A stretch of DNA of 64,000 bases, taken from Clostridiales bacterium (GTDB lineage Bacteria; Bacillota; Clostridia; Christensenellales; UBA1242). Shown one piece after another: positions 41,310 through 49,638 of the stretch (the stretch's first letter is position 1; each line of letters begins with the position of its first letter). The notes below the pieces were generated by a model. The model worked only from the letters and a program-made list of their open reading frames with translations, made no database searches and was not told the origin of the DNA. A program made the position numbers and the translations under genes. Location: NCBI GenBank assembly GCA_003522085.1, contig DPGI01000009.1, forward strand, positions 62,001 through 126,000, written 5' to 3'.

Positions 41310-43049
41310 ATGAAATTTTTCGATAAACTTAAAGAAAAACTTGGAAAAAGAGATTTTAGAAATGGATTGATAAAAATTGGTGCTGTGGTTACAATTGCAA
41401 CGGCGGCTGTTACGTTTGCTGCCTGCAACAAAACAGGACAAACACCAACACCTACACCAACTCCAGCTCCAACACCAGGCCCTGACACATCATACACTGC
41501 ATCACAAATTCTTGAAGAAAACACTGCCTACAAAAACCTTAACTTGGCAAATGCAGTTTTTGACGAAATTCAACAAAACGTTGCAAAACAATTTAATGTT
41601 GAAAAAGACAAGGTTGAAATTGTTGACATGCACTTTGACAAGCAAAACACAAACAAAGCAACCGTGGTTGCAAAGATAGGTGGAGAAAAGGTTGTTACTG
41701 CGTCATATCAAAACCAAAAGATTGCCGAGCTTCGTGGTGCAAACAAAAAAGACCTTGTTTTAGACGAAGCAGGAATCGCTGCTGACCAAAAAGTTGAAAA
41801 ATCACAAAGAGACGAAGTAGATGCAAAATTCACACAAGCAGTTCAAAAAATCTTGGATGAAGTCAAAGCAATTGAAAACATCACACCTGAAAGAGTCAAT
41901 GAAATTTTTGCAGGCGTTTCAGGAATTCAACTTCCAAGTTCATTTACAGATTGTTATGATTTTGCAGTTGTCAGCGGAGTGAGAGAAGACAGAACAGTTG
42001 TTGTCTTCACTGGCAAAAACGGAAAGTTTGAAGACCATGTTTTGTCGGTTGAAGGAAAAGAAAACATGACAAACGAAGAGATTTTGGCAGCGATTAAAAG
42101 TGGGACTGGCTTCAGCAAAACAACCCGCACAATTGACCCAAGCAAAAAATACGAAGCCCCAGCGCTTGAAGAAAAACCAGTTGTCAAAGTTGATTTTGAT
42201 AAAATTTTCGATGAAGTTTTTGGCTCAGACTATAAATTGGTTGCTCCGATTGATCTGTTAAAAGAATATGGTAAAAGAAACAAACAAAAAATTCTCTTTG
42301 CTAATATGTCTTCTGATCAATTAAATCTTTATTTTGAAATGGAAGTAATGGGGAACACATATTATAATAGCAATACCTATAAAGGTACACATTTGGACGA
42401 AATTCTCGAATATTCCAATATTTACAGCGAAATTGGAAATGACTTAAAACAATATTTAAAAGACAAGTATGCTGAAGAAAAAGATGAGAACGTTGTAAAA
42501 AACGGAATGACTTCTTATAAAGAAACAATCAATCAAAAAGTAAAAGCATATGACGAATTAACGACTAACGATTTTAAAAATGGCAAGGCATTTGCAGACA
42601 CCAAAGACAATGTTGACAAAGAAGTATTTGGTGCGAAACTTTGCAAGGGCAAAGAAGTGATTGCTACATATGTTGGTGCAATGAGCAGCAGAATAAATGA
42701 TAGTGCGGGAATGTTTAATACGGGTTATTATACAACTTTTGAAACAAGTGTTGTATATAAAGAAAATGATCAAATTATCATCAAAAAAGACAAGATTTAT
42801 GTTCCATATTATAACAATTCAACAAATGAAAGTTTGTATAACACTTTCTTAAGCGATACTGATGGAACAAAACATAATATCGAATCAATCAGCACTGAAG
42901 TTGTCAACAACCCTGTGATTGCAACCGAAAATGGGGAAAGGGCAGAATACAACATTTCATTTGAAAGTGACGATCCGCAACTTGCCAGCATTGCATCTTC
43001 TGCAATTTCACAATGGTTGAAAAATGAAGAAGATTCACTTTCAAGATAA
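41310..43049 (+). CDS. Lipoprotein with Pro-Thr linker, 579 aa
   Basis: Start at ATG 41310 after AGGAGGGA. The signal ends in a lipobox (TFAAC, Cys near residue 27), followed by a Thr-Pro-rich spacer (PTPTPTPAPTPGP) and an extracellular part of about 530 residues rich in Lys, Asp and Asn. Repeat-like stretches (AKFTQAVQKILDEVKAIENI; FDKIFDEVFGSDYKLV) suggest two related halves, but no family is recognised. A surface-exposed lipoprotein of unknown role. Confidence 0.65.
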   Translation: MKFFDKLKEKLGKRDFRNGLIKIGAVVTIATAAVTFAACNKTGQTPTPTPTPAPTPGPDTSYTASQILEENTAYKNLNLANAVFDEIQQNVAKQFNVEKDKVEIVDMHFDKQNTNKATVVAKIGGEKVVTASYQNQKIAELRGANKKDLVLDEAGIAADQKVEKSQRDEVDAKFTQAVQKILDEVKAIENITPERVNEIFAGVSGIQLPSSFTDCYDFAVVSGVREDRTVVVFTGKNGKFEDHVLSVEGKENMTNEEILAAIKSGTGFSKTTRTIDPSKKYEAPALEEKPVVKVDFDKIFDEVFGSDYKLVAPIDLLKEYGKRNKQKILFANMSSDQLNLYFEMEVMGNTYYNSNTYKGTHLDEILEYSNIYSEIGNDLKQYLKDKYAEEKDENVVKNGMTSYKETINQKVKAYDELTTNDFKNGKAFADTKDNVDKEVFGAKLCKGKEVIATYVGAMSSRINDSAGMFNTGYYTTFETSVVYKENDQIIIKKDKIYVPYYNNSTNESLYNTFLSDTDGTKHNIESISTEVVNNPVIATENGERAEYNISFESDDPQLASIASSAISQWLKNEEDSLSR

Positions 43050-43103
43050 AAAACAAACTAATAATTTTGCTTATTTCAACCATTTAATTTAAAGGAGAAA
43101 ATT

Positions 43104-43655
43104 ATGCAAAAACAATTGACGCACTATGAATTTAAACAAATGCAAAAAAGTAATAAAAATGACATAATTTTTGTGCTAGACAACCTTGAACATGATGAAA
43201 ATATTGGTTCCGCTTTTCGAATTGCAGATGCTTTCAACATAACAAAGATAATAATTATAAAAAATGGCGAAATAGATTTAAAAAAATTACAAAAAACCGC
43301 AAGAAGTTGCCAAAAAAATGTGGATTATTCAATTTATGACAACGCTACGGATGCGCTTAATGAGATAACAACGCTTGGGTTTACGCCTATCAATATTGAA
43401 ATAACATCCACAAGTGTTCCACTGAGAGCAGTTAACTTTTCAGATATTGGGAAAGTAGCATTAATAGTCGGAAATGAAAGATATGGTGTAAGTGATGAAA
43501 TTTTGCAACAAGTTCCGCTTTCATGCCATATTGAAATGTATGGCAACAATTCTTCAATGAATGTGTCGACAAGTTTGGCAATCGCGGCATACAAAGCAAG
43601 TGAAGATTTATTAATAAAAAAAAAGATAAGGGAGGAAATTGAAAATGTGCGATGA
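43104..43655 (+). CDS. SpoU-family (TrmH-like) RNA 2'-O-methyltransferase
   Basis: 183 residues. The three SPOUT motifs are present: LEHDENIGSAFRIADAF (1), VALIVGNERYGVSDEIL (2) and NNSSMNVSTSLAIAAYK (3), forming the knotted SAM site. No extra RNA-binding domain, like TrmL or short TrmH proteins that modify tRNA. The substrate is not decided by sequence. AAGGAG precedes the ATG. Confidence 0.85.
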   Translation: MQKQLTHYEFKQMQKSNKNDIIFVLDNLEHDENIGSAFRIADAFNITKIIIIKNGEIDLKKLQKTARSCQKNVDYSIYDNATDALNEITTLGFTPINIEITSTSVPLRAVNFSDIGKVALIVGNERYGVSDEILQQVPLSCHIEMYGNNSSMNVSTSLAIAAYKASEDLLIKKKIREEIENVR

Positions 43656-43860
43656 TAAATATTACAGAGAAACAAGGTCATACACTGATGATGATGGCAA
43701 CGAGGTAGAGATTAACGAGGTTATATACGACAGAACTGACGGAACAGGTGTCGATTACGTTGAACAAACTAAAGTTAATGGCTATGAAGTAGGGCATCAT
43801 ACAGAACATCCAGATGGCACTGTCCATGATTATGGAATTTATTTGGGTGATGACGACTAA
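43645..43860 (+). CDS. Small acidic hypothetical protein, 71 aa
   Basis: ATG at 43645 with GGGAGG 10-15 bases upstream, overlapping the methyltransferase end by 11 bases. Very acidic and rich in Asp, Thr and Tyr with repeated short turns (TDDDGNEVEINEVIYDRTDG, HTEHPDGTVHDYGIYLGDDD), probably beta-rich. It contains a single cysteine (MCDD, at the start) and no membrane segment. Family unknown. Confidence 0.6.
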   Translation: MCDDKYYRETRSYTDDDGNEVEINEVIYDRTDGTGVDYVEQTKVNGYEVGHHTEHPDGTVHDYGIYLGDDD

Positions 43861-43876
43861 AAATTTTAATAGGGGA

Positions 43877-43908
43877 AAGAACGTTTCACAAATAAACGTT
43901 CTTTTTTA
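43877..43908 (+). terminator. Terminator
   Basis: The stem GAACGTTT / AAACGTTC (43879-43886, 43894-43901) is followed by T. Confidence 0.8.
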
Positions 43909-43962
43909 TTATTAAAAAAGGCAAGCGCGGGAAGTGTTTTTTTTGTTGAAATGCAAAATAAT

Positions 43963-43991
43963 TTGTTTTTTTATGCAAAATGATATATCAT
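43963..43991 (+). promoter_or_regulatory. Leaderless-type promoter for the 687-aa lipoprotein
   Basis: TTGTTT (about 43963-43968), a 17-base spacer, TATCAT (43986-43991), then exactly six bases to the GTG at 43998. Confidence 0.45.
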
Positions 43992-43997
43992 AAAAGT

Positions 43998-46061
43998 GTG
44001 AAAACAAAAATTAAAAAAATTTTTTCTCGTTTTGTTTTGATTATGCTGATGAGTGTGTTTTGTTTCACTTGCACAGTCGGATGCAGTGTTTTTGATGGTC
44101 TAAAACCAACACCACCAAAACAGAATGAGCAAATCGGCTCGTCAGACCCACCACCAAAACACCCAGACCACAATCCTCCAAAAGACGATGATGACGACGA
44201 TGACGACAACCTCGACCCTGACAATGACGACCAAAACAAAAAAGATGAACTAACGGGTGGAATTTCGGTTGACTATGTTAAAGTGCTTCGCAAACCTTTG
44301 TCATATGACTTTTCGGGCAACGTGACTGATAAAGATGGTGGAGAAGGAACAAACAGAGAATATTATTACAATTTTGGAACAGACATTTTATCTTGGCTAT
44401 TTAGAACTTATGGAAATTTTAATACAGAATACAATACTAATTTATATACAAATGTTTTTGATGAATATTATCAAACAACAAACAATGAAAAAATGAATGA
44501 GTTGGCGCAAAACTTTGAAGTGGATGCCAACAAAGACAACTATCTTTATTGGTATGATGCTTTGCGTTATCAAATTACAAGAGTAACCCCACGATATAAT
44601 GATAAAAACAATGCAGGTAAAACGACAGACAAAGAGGAAGATGCCGTCACTGATAATGGCAAAACTATAGAAGAAGGTGGAACGCCAATCATTGTAAGTT
44701 ATGATGTATCTGCAGATACTCAAAGAGGCTGGAATTGGGGATTAAGTAAAAACAACATAAAGTACAACACATTTTTAAAAGCGAATTTCGGAATAGAAAA
44801 TAATAATTATCTTATAAATTCTAACTTTGAAGTTGATTCCGAAATAATTCAGTACGACTTTGCGACCTTTGAGAATTATTATTCGGGCGGGTTATCTGCT
44901 GAAATGATTGATGGTGGGTTCCCATACTTTTTCGAAAGCCAAACATTTAATAATGCATTCATTAACAATGACTACAACCGTGCATTGGAATATGCTATTT
45001 ACAATATTGTTCTTGGAATTACACCTAGAAATATGAATGTGACTTACACTGGGACTGACGGTGCGCCGGTTGTCACCATTGACGGCTATTCAGCAACCAC
45101 TGGTGCAAATGCAAAGACAAGCGCCGAAGTTGCTGTTGAAGACATTAAATCAACATTCAATCGTTTGGGCTCTTATGTTGGTCTTACAACCAAAAACAAA
45201 AAAGACATTGTAAAATACATTCTCGAAAACGTCATCGGCGAGCAAGCAAAGTCAGAATATAAAGTTGATGGCATAGAAAAGCAAGTAAATTATTATTACG
45301 AAGATGTTGTCACTGCCATAGTTGATTATTGCGGAAAGTTGACAACAATCGGAAAGGCAAGCGAAGGCGACCCAACCACAGACACCAAAATCGACGACGC
45401 ATACATTGCATCTGAAGTTGCCGACTATCCATACACAACTTTCTTCTCAAAGTTTGGAAATGGCGACCCATTTAAAAATAAAAAACCTTATGAATATCAA
45501 AGTGCAGTGATTGTGCCAAGCCGTGAAACAACGGTCACTGACATTTGGCTCGACTTTAAATATGACGCTGGCAACGACGGCGATGACATTTATGACCCTG
45601 AAAAGTTTTTGGACATTACTGTTTCGATTCGCTGGAACAAAGGCGACGGCTCGCCAATTCATGTTATGCAAAAAAATGTTCGCATTAAAGACGGACCTGT
45701 TGATGTTGGTGGGGAAAGCACGATTGAATTTGAGTTTGAGCCAGCACGCGGAAGTTATGCGTTTGGCGAACCTGTCAAAATCGGAATGTTCAACACTCCT
45801 GACGCGCTTAAAACAACAAAAGAGAAACGTGTGATTATAATTTCGGGTTTGACCGATGCCCGCCGTTATTACAAAGTGTTGCAAAGCGCTACCTATGGCG
45901 GTTATGGTGTGCTTGACAACTCTAAGTTCGATTGCAGTTATCTCGAAATCGCTTACAGCGTTGCAAAAATCCCTGGCGACACCACAACCAACTATGCGTT
46001 CTACACAAGCATATCAAACTTCGTTGAAGACGAAGAAGAAGACACGTCGTGGATGCATTAG
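43998..46061 (+). CDS. Lipoprotein with acidic linker, 687 aa
   Basis: Start taken at GTG 43998, giving a classical signal peptide (VKTKIKKIFSRFVLIMLMSV); an in-frame ATG at 43980 would lie inside the -10 region. The lipobox is CTVGC, Cys near residue 29. It is followed by a Pro-rich segment and a run of Asp (KDDDDDDDDNLDPDNDDQNK, about 63-82), then about 590 residues of unknown beta-rich sequence. The Asp run may bind calcium. It lies beside the other lipoprotein (41310-43049), with which it shares only the layout. Confidence 0.6.
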   Translation: MKTKIKKIFSRFVLIMLMSVFCFTCTVGCSVFDGLKPTPPKQNEQIGSSDPPPKHPDHNPPKDDDDDDDDNLDPDNDDQNKKDELTGGISVDYVKVLRKPLSYDFSGNVTDKDGGEGTNREYYYNFGTDILSWLFRTYGNFNTEYNTNLYTNVFDEYYQTTNNEKMNELAQNFEVDANKDNYLYWYDALRYQITRVTPRYNDKNNAGKTTDKEEDAVTDNGKTIEEGGTPIIVSYDVSADTQRGWNWGLSKNNIKYNTFLKANFGIENNNYLINSNFEVDSEIIQYDFATFENYYSGGLSAEMIDGGFPYFFESQTFNNAFINNDYNRALEYAIYNIVLGITPRNMNVTYTGTDGAPVVTIDGYSATTGANAKTSAEVAVEDIKSTFNRLGSYVGLTTKNKKDIVKYILENVIGEQAKSEYKVDGIEKQVNYYYEDVVTAIVDYCGKLTTIGKASEGDPTTDTKIDDAYIASEVADYPYTTFFSKFGNGDPFKNKKPYEYQSAVIVPSRETTVTDIWLDFKYDAGNDGDDIYDPEKFLDITVSIRWNKGDGSPIHVMQKNVRIKDGPVDVGGESTIEFEFEPARGSYAFGEPVKIGMFNTPDALKTTKEKRVIIISGLTDARRYYKVLQSATYGGYGVLDNSKFDCSYLEIAYSVAKIPGDTTTNYAFYTSISNFVEDEEEDTSWMH

Positions 46062-46390
46062 GTCGTTCGCGGGGACAACCAAATTTTAAACGCGGCCACA
46101 CCCGCTAGGCGCGGGCAACCGCTAAAATTCAGTTTTCCCCACGTGCCCCTTTCCCGCAACTTGACGCGCCCCGGGCGCTTTCGACGTTGCATTAGGGCGC
46201 GCTAAATTGTTTTCGCCGGGCAAAGCCCTTCCCCGAAAAAGTTTAGCATCGCACATTTTATTGATAAATAAGCAAGACAAGAAGATAAAAAGTGACATTA
46301 AATGCTGGCTTTGCCAGCTATCATGCAACGCCCCATTGCGTTGCCAATTGTCTAGCCAATCGTCATATAAACAAGGAGTTTTGAATACAT
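46062..46390. other. GC-rich intergenic stretch with nested hairpins
   Basis: No gene seen. Much richer in G and C than its surroundings over 46062-46250. Hairpins: AATTTTA / TAAAATT around GCGG / CCGC and CCCGC / GCGGG (46082-46128); GCTAAA... / ...TTTAGC enclosing GGGC-AAA-GCCC (46201-46247); GCTGGC / GCCAGC (46304-46318); GCAACGC / GCGTTGC (46325-46344). Confidence 0.6.
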
Positions 46391-46924
46391 ATGAAAGAGA
46401 GAGACATTCTTTTGCTTGAAAAAGATGTTGAGGTTGAACAAAAACTCGAAAAAGCGAGTAAAAAAATCAACCTTTCTTCTATCAAGGCTCAAGTAGAGTC
46501 TCCTAAAACTGAAAACATTGTTATCGAAACCCCGAACTATGATTTGTTGCCCGACGTGACTCCCGAAAAGAAAAAACGCGTTCTTAAACTTGAAAAATTA
46601 GTCGAGAAAAAACAGCCTAAACCTAAAAAATCCGTTTTCAAAATCGTCATCGCTGCTGTTTTGATTGGACTGGTTGTCGGGCTTGGTGCGTTTACCGGTG
46701 TCGAATTGGCAGATTCAATCAACGCCTACAACGCTGCGCAATCTTCTTACTCTATCAACGCAGCAAAACTCATGCAAAAAATCTACTCCGTCGACTCGGG
46801 AAATAAGACTGCCGAACTGATCGAAACTTTTCCTACCGAACTCATGCATCCCGACCAGATGAAAAAACAGTCAAACTGGTTTGATAGATTTTGCAAGTTT
46901 TTATCGGGGTTCTTTGGAGGTTAA
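46391..46924 (+). CDS. Bitopic membrane protein in the FtsL position
   Basis: 177 residues. A cytoplasmic N-terminal part of about 80 charged residues, one membrane helix (VFKIVIAAVLIGLVVGLGAF, about 82-101), and an extracytoplasmic part of 75 residues. That topology and the place directly before the PBP gene fit FtsL, which links FtsB and FtsI/FtsW at the septum. The usual leucine-zipper coiled coil after the helix is not evident, and the cytoplasmic part is long for FtsL. AAGGAG lies 12 bases before the ATG. FtsL is a positional inference. Confidence 0.45.
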   Translation: MKERDILLLEKDVEVEQKLEKASKKINLSSIKAQVESPKTENIVIETPNYDLLPDVTPEKKKRVLKLEKLVEKKQPKPKKSVFKIVIAAVLIGLVVGLGAFTGVELADSINAYNAAQSSYSINAAKLMQKIYSVDSGNKTAELIETFPTELMHPDQMKKQSNWFDRFCKFLSGFFGG

Positions 46925-46927
46925 CCT

Positions 46928-48826
46928 TTGACCAACCCTTTTTCTCTTCATTCGTTCAAAAAAAGGTTACTCGCACTTTCGCTGCTGGTAACCTTTCTTT
47001 TTTGTGCGCTGTCTGTGCGCCTTTTTGTCGTGCAAATCATAAACGGAAAAGATTTGCAACTCAAAGCGACTTCGCAGTGGACAAGAGACTTGGCGATCAC
47101 TGCTCCGCGCGGCGATATTTATGATGTTACTGGCTCTAGACTTGCAACGAGTTATACAACCTACAACGTTTATGTGCGCGGGCGCGAGATTGAAAATCCC
47201 GAACAAGTCAGCAAGTTTTTGTCGGACATTTTATCGCTTGACTATTTGAAAGTTTTTGAAAAAGTCATCAAAAAAAATATCTCAGAAGTGCTTATCAAGT
47301 TGCAGGTTTCTGCCGACGTCGCCGAAGAGATTTATCGTCAAAAATTCAGCGGAGTTTATCTTGCTGAAAGTGTCGGGCGTTATTACACTTACGGAAATTT
47401 GCTTTCACAGGCCTTGGGATTTGTCAGTGTCGACAATGCGGGGCAAAGCGGAATAGAGTCACAGTTTGATGCGCTTTTGAAGGGTGCAGATGGTTATTCG
47501 TTTACGCAAAGTGACTTGCAGGGAAAAGAAATCGGCGGAACTTTGAGATATTATGTTCCGGCGACAAAGGGCGCTGACATTAGGTTGACCGTCGATTCAA
47601 AAATTCAACTGATTTTAGAGCAGGCGCTTGAAAAAATCATGACCGAACAAAAAGCAAAAAATGCGACCGGGCTGGTGATGAATGCCAAGACGGCGGAAGT
47701 TTTGGCGATTTCGACCAAGCCTAGTTTTGACCTTAACAATATTCCGCGTGACGACATTGCTAAACTGTTTGATGAATCAAAAATCAAGGCGATCACCGAT
47801 GTTTACGAACCCGGCTCGACTTTTAAAATTCTCACGCTTGCCGCTGCGCTTGAAGAGGGCGTCGTCAGCGAAAATGACAGATTTTATTGTGGCGGTTCAC
47901 GTGTAATCGACGGGGTTAAGATTAGGTGCTGGCGAAGTATCGGACATGGGTCGCAGGATTTGCAAGAGGGTCTTGCCAATTCGTGCAACTGCGTGTTCAT
48001 GGAGTTGGCTATGCGACTGGGCGTTGATAAGTTTTATGATTATATGCAAAAGTTTGGGCTCGGACAAAAGACGGGGATTTCGCTGGCGGGCGAAGTCGGT
48101 GGCATTTTGATGGACAAATCTATCGTTAAACGTGTCGACCTTGCACGTATGGGGTTCGGACATGCTGTTGCGGTTACGCCTATTCAACTGCTCACCGCTG
48201 TTGACGGCATTGTTAACGGCGGAAAATTGACCACGCCCACCATTGTCAGCGAGGCGGTCGATGTTTTTGGAAACCAGATTTACCATTCCAGCCACGAAGT
48301 CAAGCGCCAAGTAGTTTCAGAGTCGACTTCGCAAAGAGTTTGCAAACTGCTGTCAAAAGCCACCAACAAGCACGGCGACTATACTTTTGTGGAAGGTTAT
48401 GACGTCGGCGGCAAAACAGGAACAGCGCAAAAATACGACGCCACAGGGCACATCGCGCAGGGCAAGTATATTTCAAGTTTTATCGGAACTTTCCCAGCCA
48501 CCGATCCGGACTATCTTGTGATGGTTATGGTTGACGAGCCGAGTGCGGGTGCTTATTACGGAAGCGTTGTCGCAGCACCTTACGGCAAAGAGATTTTTAG
48601 CGGCATTTTTAAATATCTCGATATTAAAAAACAAAACGAAACAACCATTATCGAACTTGTCGAAATGCCCGATTTGGTCGGAAAAACTTTGACCGATGCG
48701 GCGATTGAACTTAAAAAGTTGGGGATTTCGTTTGAAACCGACGGCGAAGGCGGAATTGTTTTGAAACAACTTCCACCTGCGGGGACAAAGGTCGCAAAAG
48801 GCGATACAATAATTTTAATTACTTGA
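46928..48826 (+). CDS. Penicillin-binding protein 2 / SpoVD-PbpB type, with PASTA domain
   Basis: 632 residues, a class B transpeptidase that cross-links peptidoglycan at the septum. N-terminal membrane helix (LLALSLLVTFLFCALSVRLF), dimerisation/pedestal domain, transpeptidase motifs S-x-x-K (PGSTFKI), S-x-N (SCN) and K-T-G-T (GGKTGTAQK), and one C-terminal PASTA domain (VEMPDLVGKTLTDAAIELKK). The PASTA domain points to the SpoVD/PbpB branch rather than Gram-negative FtsI. It starts with TTG, with GGAGG seven bases upstream, and lies three bases after the FtsL-position gene. The YugP-like gene's promoter overlaps its stop. Confidence 0.93.
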   Translation: MTNPFSLHSFKKRLLALSLLVTFLFCALSVRLFVVQIINGKDLQLKATSQWTRDLAITAPRGDIYDVTGSRLATSYTTYNVYVRGREIENPEQVSKFLSDILSLDYLKVFEKVIKKNISEVLIKLQVSADVAEEIYRQKFSGVYLAESVGRYYTYGNLLSQALGFVSVDNAGQSGIESQFDALLKGADGYSFTQSDLQGKEIGGTLRYYVPATKGADIRLTVDSKIQLILEQALEKIMTEQKAKNATGLVMNAKTAEVLAISTKPSFDLNNIPRDDIAKLFDESKIKAITDVYEPGSTFKILTLAAALEEGVVSENDRFYCGGSRVIDGVKIRCWRSIGHGSQDLQEGLANSCNCVFMELAMRLGVDKFYDYMQKFGLGQKTGISLAGEVGGILMDKSIVKRVDLARMGFGHAVAVTPIQLLTAVDGIVNGGKLTTPTIVSEAVDVFGNQIYHSSHEVKRQVVSESTSQRVCKLLSKATNKHGDYTFVEGYDVGGKTGTAQKYDATGHIAQGKYISSFIGTFPATDPDYLVMVMVDEPSAGAYYGSVVAAPYGKEIFSGIFKYLDIKKQNETTIIELVEMPDLVGKTLTDAAIELKKLGISFETDGEGGIVLKQLPPAGTKVAKGDTIILIT

Positions 48827-48851
48827 TAAATTGCTCGTAAAATGCTAAAAT
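48823..48851 (+). promoter_or_regulatory. Leaderless-type promoter for the metallopeptidase gene
   Basis: TTGATA (48823-48828, containing the PBP stop), a 17-base spacer, TAAAAT (48846-48851), then exactly six bases to the ATG at 48858. Confidence 0.6.
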
Positions 48852-48857
48852 AACAAC

Positions 48858-49574
48858 ATGGAACTTTGGATTATTATAGTTATTGTTGTTGCGGTTGTGG
48901 CATTGATAAGCGCATTGCTTGCTGTTGGCAATTATGCCGGCGATAAATTTGCTGACGCTTACGAAAAAGCGTTTTCAATTTCAGCGGGCGCACATGTTTC
49001 TGTGCTGGAATTTGTAACCGAGCAAAATTATGCGCACTTTGACGGAAAACTTAAAATTTCAAGAACTAAAAAAGTTTTCGGGGACGCATATTCTTCCAAA
49101 AACAAAACGTTGATTTTGACCGACAAGACGCTCGGCTCGACATCGGTTGGAGCGTTTGCGGTTGCGGCGCACGAATTGGGGCATGCCTTGCAAGACAAAG
49201 AAAGCAAAAAGGTTAAAGCCTTAAACACTATGCGCACAATAGGCTGGATTGTGGGAAAATTGTTTTTGCCACTCATTTTAGCATTTATTGTTTTGATTTT
49301 CTTCCAAAATTTGCAGACGTATGCGTTCATTATTGGGGGAGTGGCAGCAGGAATTTTCCTGTTTGCAGTGATAATCAAACTGTTTATAATTTCGATTGAA
49401 AAAGATGCATCGTCACGCGCGATAAAAATGCTTGACGAATTCGTTCCAGATGCACAAATGAAAGACGTGAAAAAAATCTTGAATGCGGCACGCCTAACAT
49501 ATTGGAGCGATCTTGTTCGATTGCTGTTTGGTTGGAGCGGGCTTGTGCGCAAAACAAAATTGTTTAGAAAATAA
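48858..49574 (+). CDS. YugP-like membrane zinc metallopeptidase
   Basis: 238 residues. The H-E-x-x-H zinc motif is AAHELGHALQ (near residue 95). Membrane helices lie at the N terminus (IIIVIVVAVVALISALLAVG) and after the active site (LFLPLILAFIVLIFFQNL; FIIGGVAAGIFLFAVIIKL), with KDASSRAIKML as the likely third zinc-ligand region. This is the layout of YugP / zinc metallopeptidase 2 proteins, whose substrates are unknown. No ribosome binding site; likely leaderless. Confidence 0.85.
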   Translation: MELWIIIVIVVAVVALISALLAVGNYAGDKFADAYEKAFSISAGAHVSVLEFVTEQNYAHFDGKLKISRTKKVFGDAYSSKNKTLILTDKTLGSTSVGAFAVAAHELGHALQDKESKKVKALNTMRTIGWIVGKLFLPLILAFIVLIFFQNLQTYAFIIGGVAAGIFLFAVIIKLFIISIEKDASSRAIKMLDEFVPDAQMKDVKKILNAARLTYWSDLVRLLFGWSGLVRKTKLFRK

Positions 49575-49604
49575 AAAATGCGGGCTGATGTCCGCATTTT
49601 TTTA
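49574..49604. terminator. Bidirectional terminator
   Basis: The stem AAAAATGCGG / CCGCATTTTT (49574-49583, 49592-49601) sits between convergent genes. Confidence 0.8.
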
Positions 49605-49638
49605 TGTGTCTGTTTTGAGATTGGATTTGCGAGTGCTG

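Noticed and set aside
46122..46419. Short frames in the GC-rich island on both strands
   Set aside because: They read through hairpins, have no ribosome binding site and overlap the start of the FtsL-position gene.
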